A stretch of DNA of 64,000 nucleotides from Paractinoplanes maris (lineage in GTDB: Bacteria > Actinomycetota > Actinomycetes > Mycobacteriales > Micromonosporaceae), in the NCBI RefSeq assembly GCF_023544465.1, contig NZ_JALPVL010000014.1, forward strand, positions 124,001-188,000, given 5' to 3'. The notes beneath the pieces are model-generated. The model did not search any database, had not been told where the DNA came from, and saw nothing but the letters and a program-made list of their open reading frames with translations. How positions within the stretch are numbered: the first letter of the stretch is position 1; the number at the start of each line of letters is the position of its first letter. The translations under genes were made by a program, and so were the position numbers. Shown here in pieces: positions 58,018 to 64,000 of the stretch.

Positions 58018-59781
58018 TCAGCGGGCGGGGTCGAGCAGTGCCCGGTGCCGCCCGTAGAGCCCGGCCAGCAGGCTCACCCGGTACTGGTCGTGGTTGAGCT
58101 GTTCGAGCAGGTGCACGCCGACCAGATGGTCCAGGTGCTGGCGGACGACGGGGACGTCCAGCATGGCCACCTCGGCCGCCCACCCCGTCGTGAAAGCCTT
58201 CCTGGTGTGCACGGCCAGCCGTCGCATCAGCTCGGCCGTGGCGGGATCGAGACGCCGGTACGACCAGGACAACGAGCGTGGCAGGTCCCCCGAGGCGCCG
58301 TCCCCGGCGTCGAGGGCGGCCAGCCGCTCGGCCTCGTCGAGCAGCGCGGCGATCCACGAGGCGGGTGACACGTGCGGCATCCGGGCCATCCGCTCGGCCA
58401 GGATGCGCAGGGCGAGCGGCGTACGGTCGCACAGCTCGGCCAGCCGGGCCGCCTCCTCGGTGCGCGGGTTGAGCCCGAGCAGGGACGCCGCCTCGGCCGG
58501 CTCCAGCCGGGGCACGGTCAGCCGGATCGCGCCGTCGAGCACGACCAGGCCGCGCAGCTGATTGCGGCTGGTCACGATCGCGGTGGCGGCCGCGCCGGGC
58601 AGCAACGGGCGCACCTGATCGGCGTCGAGCGCGTTGTCCAGCAGCACGGCCATCCGGCGGGTCGCGGTGAGCGTGCGGAACAGCTGCGATCGCGCCGCCA
58701 CCCCGCCCGGCAGGTCGGCGGCGGCGACACCCAGGTCGCCGAGCAGCACGGCCAGGGCCTCGGACGCCTCCAGCGGTGGCTCGTCGGCGTACCCGTGCAG
58801 GTCGACATGGAGCAGGCCGTCGGGATAGTCGGCGGCGTTGTCGTGGAGCCACCGGACCGCCAGGGCCGACTTGCCGATGCCGGCCGGGCCGTCCAGCACG
58901 ACCACGGCGGCCGCCTCGTCCCGATGCCAGTCGAGCGTGGCGAACTCCTCGGCGCGCCCGACGAAGTGCGGCGTCGCCGGCGGCAGCGTCCGCGGCACCG
59001 CGGCCGGGGTGGACGCGGCCTGGATCGGGGCGGTGGCCTCGGCGAGCAGGGGGTGCAGGCCGGTGCCCCGCAGGATCTGCTGATGGACCTCGCGCAGCTC
59101 GGTGCCGGGCTCGACACCCAGCTCGTCGATGAACCGGTGGGACAGGGACTGATAGGCGCTGAGTGCCTCGGCCTGCCGCCCCTGCCGGAAGAGCGCGGCC
59201 ATGAGCTGCACCCAGAACCGCTCGCGGAACGGGTGCTCGACGGTCAGCCGGCGCAGCTCGGGAACGATGCCGTCGGTGCGGTGCAGGAGCAGGTCCACCT
59301 CGATGCGCCGCTCCAAGGCGAGCAGCCGGCGCTCGTTGAGCGACGGCAGGTCCATCTCGTGCAGCCACGGCGACGCGACATCGGCGCAGGCCGGCCCGCG
59401 CCACAGACCGAGCGCCGCGCGCAGCAGGCGAGCCTGATCGTCCAGACCGGGAGCCGTCGCGGCCTCGTCGACCAGCCGGTCGAACACGTGCACATCGAGG
59501 TCACCCGGCTCGACCAGCACGGAGTAGCCGGCCGGTCCGGTGACCACTGAGCCCGGCCAGGGCAGCTCGTGGCGCAGCCGTACGATGTTGGTCTGCACCA
59601 CGCGGCGCAGGGAGTGCGGAGCGTCGCCGGGCCACATCCGCTGAGCCAGCTGGGCCACTGACAGCTGCTGGTTGGCGTGCAACAGCAAGGCGGCCAGCAT
59701 GGTGCGCACCTTGCCACCGGTCACCGGCCGGGTCTGCCCCTCGTATTCCACGAGCAGCGGACCGAGGATCTGATACCGCAC
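58018..59781 (-). CDS. SARP/AfsR-family regulator with NB-ARC ATPase domain
   Basis: Protein of 587 aa. An OmpR-like winged helix ('KVRTMLAALLLHANQQLSVAQLAQRMWPGDAPHSLRRVVQTNIVRLRH') is followed by a BTAD region ('FDRLVDEAATAPGLDDQARLLRAALGLWRG' to 'GVEPGTELREVHQQIL'). An NB-ARC ATPase follows, with Walker A VLDGPAGIGKSALA and 'MAVLLDNALDADQVRPLL'; a winged region near 'GDLPRSLSWSYRRLDPATAELMRRLAVH' ends the protein. No TPR array is left. It is a pathway-type transcription activator and may control the adjacent PhyH gene. The GTG at 59781 follows GGGGGAGG. Confidence 0.9.
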   Translation of the reverse strand: MRYQILGPLLVEYEGQTRPVTGGKVRTMLAALLLHANQQLSVAQLAQRMWPGDAPHSLRRVVQTNIVRLRHELPWPGSVVTGPAGYSVLVEPGDLDVHVFDRLVDEAATAPGLDDQARLLRAALGLWRGPACADVASPWLHEMDLPSLNERRLLALERRIEVDLLLHRTDGIVPELRRLTVEHPFRERFWVQLMAALFRQGRQAEALSAYQSLSHRFIDELGVEPGTELREVHQQILRGTGLHPLLAEATAPIQAASTPAAVPRTLPPATPHFVGRAEEFATLDWHRDEAAAVVVLDGPAGIGKSALAVRWLHDNAADYPDGLLHVDLHGYADEPPLEASEALAVLLGDLGVAAADLPGGVAARSQLFRTLTATRRMAVLLDNALDADQVRPLLPGAAATAIVTSRNQLRGLVVLDGAIRLTVPRLEPAEAASLLGLNPRTEEAARLAELCDRTPLALRILAERMARMPHVSPASWIAALLDEAERLAALDAGDGASGDLPRSLSWSYRRLDPATAELMRRLAVHTRKAFTTGWAAEVAMLDVPVVRQHLDHLVGVHLLEQLNHDQYRVSLLAGLYGRHRALLDPAR

Positions 59782-60159
59782 CCATACCTCCCCCGTGAAA
59801 CGCCACCCCGGCGGCCATCCGGGCCCGGGACGGGCGCGAACGGGGCGAAAACGCCGCGAAGACACGGCCGATCGTTTCGACGAACCTGAAACTTGAGCAG
59901 ACCGTAGACACCTCGACCCCGCCCCGCTACCCCGTCCTGGCCCGCCGAGCGGGCCGGTCGACCGGCGCCGGGCGGCCCGGTCACGGATCGCGCGCATTGC
60001 CGCATCCCTTTCCGGCGGCGGGGAAACGACTCTTCGACAGCAGGCGAAAAGCGCCGGACCGTGGTTCCCGGGCGATTCCTCGAATCCGACATCAGCGTGA
60101 TGTCGGTCAATGCATTCCTCGCACCATCTGTTTCGTCCGGCGTCCCGGCCCGACCTCCG
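59782..60159. other. Non-coding stretch upstream of the SARP gene
   Basis: No convincing gene. It presumably holds the SARP promoter and the 3' end of the decayed FAD-oxidase gene. No clear heptad operator was recognised. Confidence 0.5.
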
Positions 60160-60525
60160 GGCGGGATGGGCGCGGTCTTCGACCACGTCGGCGGGGACCG
60201 CCTGAAGCAGTCGTGGCAGCTGCTGAACAAGCACGGGACGCCCGGGCGGGGCGGTCCAGGCCTGCCAGACCGGGGCCAGGCGGGCCGCCTCGGCCGGATC
60301 CCAGACCGTCATGCCGGTGACGATGCCGTGCAGGGGGCACCAGCTCGATCTCGGCCTCCACGACGACGCCGAACCCGCCGCCGCCCCGCGTAGCGCCCAG
60401 AACAGATCCGGGCGGTCGGTGGCACTCGGGTCGACCGTCGCCGCGAGCTGGAAGGAGGCCGTCGCCTCGGCGTACGCGGGGGTTCCGGGCGGATCGAACG
60501 GGGAGATGCCGGTGCTGGTCAGGGG
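60160..60525 (-). pseudogene. Decayed FAD-linked oxidase (BBE-like) fragment
   Basis: On the minus strand the frame 'LTSTGISPFDPPG' leads to 'TDRPDLFWALRG', the hallmark of berberine-bridge-type FAD oxidases. A 1-nt loss in the G-run near 60388 then shifts the frame. The next frame gives 'GFGVVVEAEIELVP', and after an extra C near 60340 a third frame continues 'LHGIVTGMTVWDPAEAARLAPVWQAWT'. The FAD-binding N-terminal half is missing. Two compensating frameshifts and truncation make this a pseudogene. The exact ends are approximate. Confidence 0.7.
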
Positions 60526-60559
60526 AGCTCAAGTTCGGAGGGGTTGTGGGCGGGCTTCG

Positions 60560-61492
60560 TCAGGCGACGATCACGGTCTTGCCGTGCAGCGCGCCCGCGG
60601 CGGCCTGGGCGTGGACCGCGGGCAGCTCGGCCAGCGGCACCCGCTGGGCGACGTCGACCCGCAGTTCACCGGAATCGACCAGGGCCACCAGGCGGGCCAA
60701 CTGGCCGGCGTCGCTGCGGACGAAGAGGTCGATGCCGCGTACGCCGCGCTGCTCGTCGGACGGCGCGGGCATCCACACCGTCGTGTTGACCAGGACGCCG
60801 CCCGCCCGGACCAGGGTGAGCAGCGAGGCCAGCTGGGCCGGCTCGATCGGGGCCAGGTTGAGCACCACGTCGACCGAGGTCGTCGCGGCGGGCACCGCGG
60901 TGGCGGTGTGATCGATGACCTCGTCGGCGCCCGCGCTCTTGACCCGGTCACTGCTGCTCGGGCCGGTCACCGCGATCACGTAGGCGCCGGCGTTCTTGGC
61001 CAGCTGCACGGCATAGCCGCCCACTCCCCCGCCGGCGCCGTTGATCAGCACGCGCCGGCCGGCCGTCAGCCCGGCGTGGTCGAAGAGCGCCTGCCACGCG
61101 GTGAGGCCGACCACCGGAAGGGCGGCCGCGTCGACCAGCGGGATGGTCGTCGGAGCGGGAGCCAGGATGCCGGCCGGCGCGAGAACGTACTCGGCGGCCG
61201 CGCCCGGCTCGGCCATCGGCAGGAAGCCGACCACCCGGTCACCGACCGCGACGTTGTCGACGTCCGCACCCAGCGCCTCGACGGTGCCGGCGACGTCGAT
61301 GCCCGGGGTGTGCGGCAGCTTCACCGGGATCGGCCCCTGCATGAAGCCCTCGCGGATGGTGCCGTCGACGCCGTTGAACGACGTCGCGGCGACCCGGACC
61401 AGGACCTGGCCGGCCCCGGGGACGGGCTGCTCGACGTCCTCGTACGTCAGGACACCCGGGTCGCCGTACTCGTGGAAACGCATTGCCTTCAT
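60560..61492 (-). CDS. NADP-dependent quinone oxidoreductase (zinc-less MDR family)
   Basis: Protein of 310 aa. 'MKAMRFHEYGDPGVLTYEDVEQPVPGAGQVLVRVAATSFNGVDG', 'HTPGIDVAGTVEALGADV' and the NADP-binding 'VLINGAGGGVGGYAVQLAKNAGAYVIAV' mark a QOR-like medium-chain reductase. It lacks the structural-zinc Cys cluster. It reduces quinones or enones. The ATG at 61492 follows AGAGGAA. Two near-identical palindromes in its promoter region imply tight repression, commonly by MarR- or HxlR-type proteins sensing electrophiles. Confidence 0.9.
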   Translation of the reverse strand: MKAMRFHEYGDPGVLTYEDVEQPVPGAGQVLVRVAATSFNGVDGTIREGFMQGPIPVKLPHTPGIDVAGTVEALGADVDNVAVGDRVVGFLPMAEPGAAAEYVLAPAGILAPAPTTIPLVDAAALPVVGLTAWQALFDHAGLTAGRRVLINGAGGGVGGYAVQLAKNAGAYVIAVTGPSSSDRVKSAGADEVIDHTATAVPAATTSVDVVLNLAPIEPAQLASLLTLVRAGGVLVNTTVWMPAPSDEQRGVRGIDLFVRSDAGQLARLVALVDSGELRVDVAQRVPLAELPAVHAQAAAGALHGKTVIVA

Positions 61493-61516
61493 CGGAGTTC
61501 CTCTTCTCTTGTTTAT

Positions 61517-61566
61517 GCTTTGAGTTCGAAGCACTCACTCACCATACATCGCTTCGAGTTCGAAGC
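61517..61566. promoter_or_regulatory. Tandem palindromic operators before the quinone oxidoreductase
   Basis: GCTTTGAGTTCGAAGC (61517-61532) and GCTTCGAGTTCGAAGC (61551-61566) differ at one base, and their starts are 34 bp apart, about three helical turns. The second has perfect 7-bp arms (GCTTCGA and TCGAAGC). They begin 25 bp before the start codon, so a bound dimer pair would cover the promoter. Confidence 0.7.
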
Positions 61567-61865
61567 AACATCTCTGCGCTGTGAGCTGGACCGCGGCTGG
61601 CAGCTGCAGCGTCTCGTAGCTCACGGAGACTGGCTGGGCGCCGAAGACCGGTCGACGATGCGCAATTTGGTCGGGCTGATGTGGTCCGCCCGGAGGACCC
61701 GCTGCGGTGCCGGATGCCTGGCCGGCCCGAACAGGTGGTCACGCTCGCTCAGGCTCAAGTGCATCGCCCGGGCCGGCGCGGCGATCTCCACCGGTCAAGC
61801 GTGGGGTGAACCGGAAGCCGGGTGAAGGCCGAACTTGTCCCGGGACAGGTTGTCCGGGTCCGGAG
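61567..61865. other. Gene-free stretch, possible remnant of a lost regulator gene
   Basis: About 300 bp with short open frames on both strands but no recognisable domain or ribosome binding site. A divergent regulator gene would be expected here from the operators alongside. None is recognisable. Confidence 0.4.
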
Positions 61866-62222
61866 TCAGTCCTCCGCCGCCTCGCCGGAGGTCTCGACGC
61901 GGGCGATGAGCTGCTTGAGCCGGCCGATCTCGTTGGTCAGCGCGGTGGTGCCGGCCGGGGTGAGAGTGATCCAGGTGCGGCCACGCTTACCCTCGTACCC
62001 CTTCTCCACCTCGATCAGGCCGGCCTCCTCGAGCACGCTCAGATGCTTGGAGAGGTTGCCGGCGGTCAGCTCCAGCTGGGTCCGCAGATAGCCGAACTCG
62101 ACGCGGCGCGCCTCGTGCGTGATGGTGAGGATTCCCAGCCGTACGCGTTGGTGCACCACCTCGTCGAGCCCGGTGACCGGATGCGCGGCACCGGTGCCCT
62201 CGGCGCCGGCCACGGCGGTCAC
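61866..62222 (-). CDS. Winged-helix transcription regulator (ArsR/MarR-like, HTH_27)
   Basis: Protein of 118 aa. 'LDEVVHQRVRLGILTITHEARRVEFGYLRTQLELTAGNLSKHLSVLEEAGLIEVEKGYEGKRGRTWITLTPAGTTALTNEIGRLKQLI' is a complete winged helix of the type paired with small membrane proteins. The GTG start overlaps the stop of the membrane gene (GTGA), so they form a coupled operon. It probably represses its own operon. The effector is unknown. Confidence 0.87.
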   Translation of the reverse strand: MTAVAGAEGTGAAHPVTGLDEVVHQRVRLGILTITHEARRVEFGYLRTQLELTAGNLSKHLSVLEEAGLIEVEKGYEGKRGRTWITLTPAGTTALTNEIGRLKQLIARVETSGEAAED

Positions 62223-62911
62223 GGGCGTCGCCGGCGGGCCGCCCGGAAGCCGAGCGCACCCAGCAGCAGCACGACGCCGGCGATGACCTGCGGCACCGCC
62301 ATCCCGGCCCGGATCCCGAAGTGCGGCGGCCCGAAACCGAAGTTCATCGGCAGCACCAGCAGCACGAGGGCCAGGTAGGCAAGCGTGAACAAGAGCAGTG
62401 CGACATTGCGCTCCAACCAGGCCAGCACCAGCAAGGTGACTCCGATCATGCCCCACGGCATCACCAGGCGGTCGAGCACGAAATACCAGTACGGCAGCGG
62501 ACCCTCGGGGATCGGGTGGTTCGCGAAATACACGGTCACCGCCACCCACGCGGCGGGGAAGACGACGGTCGAGGCGGCACCGGTGATCACGTACGGCATC
62601 ACCCGGGTTCCCACCCCGCGCGCCCGCGCGGCCCGCACGTAGCAGACGGCAATGGCCGCGTAGGCCGCCACCATCGCCCACGGCCAGTAATAGAGCATGC
62701 CGCGGCGGGCTAACTGGCAGCCGCCGTCGGGCAGGCAGTTGACCCACAGGCCGAACCAGTCGAACGGGATCGCGGCGAACGTCGCCACGGCCAGCACCAG
62801 CAGGGCGGCCCACGTCATCCGCTGGTCGAGACGGACCCGGCGGGTGAGGGCGCGCAGGTCGGCCAGCACCCGGCGCGGATCGTCGGCGGCGGGCACCGAT
62901 TCAGCGGTCAT
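62219..62911 (-). CDS. Multi-pass membrane protein co-expressed with the regulator
   Basis: Protein of 230 aa. After a cytosolic N-terminal region of about 30 residues there are about six membrane helices, e.g. 'MTWAALLVLAVATFAAIPF', 'YYWPWAMVAAYAAIAVCYV', 'VTLLVLAWLERNVALLLFTLAYLALVLLVL' and 'VPQVIAGVVLLLGALGF'. The pair of Cys in 'VNCLPDGGCQ' lies in the first outer loop. No family was recognised. Coupling to the winged-helix gene mirrors many actinobacterial regulator/membrane pairs. The start ATG 62911 is likely. Confidence 0.75.
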   Translation of the reverse strand: MTAESVPAADDPRRVLADLRALTRRVRLDQRMTWAALLVLAVATFAAIPFDWFGLWVNCLPDGGCQLARRGMLYYWPWAMVAAYAAIAVCYVRAARARGVGTRVMPYVITGAASTVVFPAAWVAVTVYFANHPIPEGPLPYWYFVLDRLVMPWGMIGVTLLVLAWLERNVALLLFTLAYLALVLLVLPMNFGFGPPHFGIRAGMAVPQVIAGVVLLLGALGFRAARRRRP

Positions 62912-62943
62912 GCCACTAGGTTTCCACAACAAACCAATTGGCG

Positions 62944-64000
62944 CTAGTGCAAACGCTGATGCAACCGGCTCACCGCATCACCCGCGGCAGCCCGCGTCAT
63001 CGGCAGCAACGGGCTCGACCCCATCATCACCAGATCCTCGCGCCACGAGGTCGCCCCGTCGAGGAAGCGCAGCACCCGCTCGGGCGGATTGCGGTCGAAC
63101 AACCGGTCGAAGAAGGCCACCCCGTCGACCAGCCCCCGGTCGAGAGCCCGCAACTGCACCGCGTCCATCCACCGGTGACGGGCCGGGTACGGCGGCTCCG
63201 GCAGCGGAGGCCGGCCCGCCCCGACCTCCCGGGCGATCTGCTCGGCCTGCCGCACCATCGCGGAGAAGGTGAACCCGGTCGACGGCCGGGTGGCGCCCCC
63301 CGCCGTGCCGAGCCGCACCACCCGCGGCGACGGCCGGGCGTCGAACACGCCGTCGGTCATCGGGATGACGCCGTCCTCGACCTCACGCACCCGCAGTGTC
63401 GTCAGGTCGAGACCGAGCAGCGCGGCGTAATCCCGCAGCGCGGCGTCATAGGCCTCGCCGGTCAGCACGGACGGGGAGAACTCGGTGTACTCGACCAGCG
63501 CGAACCGGTCGCTGACGGGCAGGACGTAGCCGAACGAGACGCCCTGAGCGGGTTGCGGCGTCCGGAAATCCATCAGGACGGCCCGGTCCGGGTCGAACAC
63601 CGGCCGGTCGGCCTCCAGCCACCAGCCGCGGAAGTGCTGCAACCAGTTCGTCCGCCCCGGCCGCCGCGGTGGCCGGGGCCGGGAGTCGAGCACCCAGGCC
63701 GCCCGGACGAGCGGAACACCGTCGGTCCCGGCGACGACGACGCGGTGGCCGTCATCGCGCAGATCCCCGGCCGGCGCGGTGATCCGGAGCGCGCCGAGAT
63801 GCTCCTCGGCCCGCCCGGCCAGCTCGTAGAGCGGTGCCGAGCGAAGCATGGCGTACCGCAACGGTGCCAGCGGCAGCACCCGGCGGCCGGCGGCGGTGAT
63901 CACATCGACCGCGTCCCAGCCGGCACTGAGCAACGGATCGAGCACACTGCCCGGCGTGCCCCAGAACGCCCACGTGCGGTCCTGCCCGCGCTTGCGCACG
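62944..64000 (-). CDS. crtY: Lycopene cyclase (CrtY/CrtL type), N-terminus beyond the window
   Basis: About 351 aa are visible; the gene runs off the right edge, so the N-terminal dinucleotide-binding motif is missing. Conserved segments seen are 'RTWAFWG', 'NWLQHFRGWWLEADRPVFDPDRAVLMDFRTPQ', 'SFGYVLPVSDRFALVEYTEFSPS', 'VIPMTDGVFDARPSPRVVRLGTAGGATRPSTGFTFSAMVRQAEQIA' and 'LFDRNPPERVLRFLDG'. It makes cyclic carotenoid end groups at the membrane. Further carotenoid genes probably lie to the right. Confidence 0.88.
   Translation of the reverse strand, partial: VRKRGQDRTWAFWGTPGSVLDPLLSAGWDAVDVITAAGRRVLPLAPLRYAMLRSAPLYELAGRAEEHLGALRITAPAGDLRDDGHRVVVAGTDGVPLVRAAWVLDSRPRPPRRPGRTNWLQHFRGWWLEADRPVFDPDRAVLMDFRTPQPAQGVSFGYVLPVSDRFALVEYTEFSPSVLTGEAYDAALRDYAALLGLDLTTLRVREVEDGVIPMTDGVFDARPSPRVVRLGTAGGATRPSTGFTFSAMVRQAEQIAREVGAGRPPLPEPPYPARHRWMDAVQLRALDRGLVDGVAFFDRLFDRNPPERVLRFLDGATSWREDLVMMGSSPLLPMTRAAAGDAVSRLHQRLH

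Noticed and set aside
61707..62378. Plus-strand frame opposite the winged-helix gene
   Set aside because: Shadow of the regulator/membrane operon.
1..64000. tRNA, rRNA, riboswitch or integrase/transposase genes
   Set aside because: None recognised by eye on either strand. A tRNAscan-SE and Rfam scan would settle this; a hit, especially beside the 2-4.7 kb island, would change the reading of that region.

Overview
The window is chromosomal DNA of a high-GC actinomycete, most likely a Micromonosporaceae member close to Actinoplanes. This is judged from strong G/C at third codon positions, frequent GTG and TTG starts, and typical gene families: the actinobacterial Pol IV form, XRE-DUF2690, SARP, SpoIIE/RsbW/STAS proteins, CGNR regulators, F420-type LLM enzymes, and Tat and lipoprotein exports. 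The genus call is inference. No rRNA, tRNA, CRISPR array, transposase or integrase was seen.

Layout, left part. A CorA fragment and dinB come first. A two-gene island of visibly lower GC (about 2.06-4.64 kb) follows, bracketed by copies of a 53-bp repeat. Then come a membrane alpha/beta hydrolase, a cupredoxin lipoprotein, a tiny secreted peptide, a HAD protein, an M4 protease, a CE4 deacetylase, an LLM oxidoreductase, a deaminase and a three-gene sugar-type ABC importer (12.1-15.3 kb).

The 15.3-22.8 kb block is the most unusual part. It holds a YcaO protein, a divergent two-gene unit (85-aa ORF plus a NodB-like protein with a changed motif), a fused double ABC exporter with one consensus ATP site, a TPR protein, and a 26-aa ORF that has a near-perfect ribosome binding site and its own intrinsic terminator. 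It looks like an undescribed peptide (RiPP-like) or peptide-signalling locus. Next to it are a kinase missing part of its C-lobe and a divergent XRE-DUF2690 gene.

The middle holds lon (with a HAIR-like operator), a GGDEF-EAL protein, a chemoreceptor, an Fpg/Nei glycosylase with a broken zinc finger, an acetyltransferase, ThuA and HAD proteins, and an ECF sigma factor fused to a membrane segment and an AbfB domain. A GAF-SpoIIE phosphatase, a beta-helix protein, a repeat-rich surface protein and a receiver-defective LuxR regulator follow.

The right part holds an RsbW-STAS pair, an S1 pseudoprotease with all three catalytic residues replaced, an epoxide hydrolase with a CGNR regulator, a PASTA-less Ser/Thr kinase, an NCS2 purine permease coupled to an RHH-DUF1989 fusion, and a Cna-B-like secreted protein. 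It ends with a PhyH-SARP pair, an FAD-oxidase pseudogene, a quinone oxidoreductase with tandem palindromic operators, a regulator-membrane pair and the start-side-truncated lycopene cyclase. Convergent genes are often separated by long perfect hairpins.
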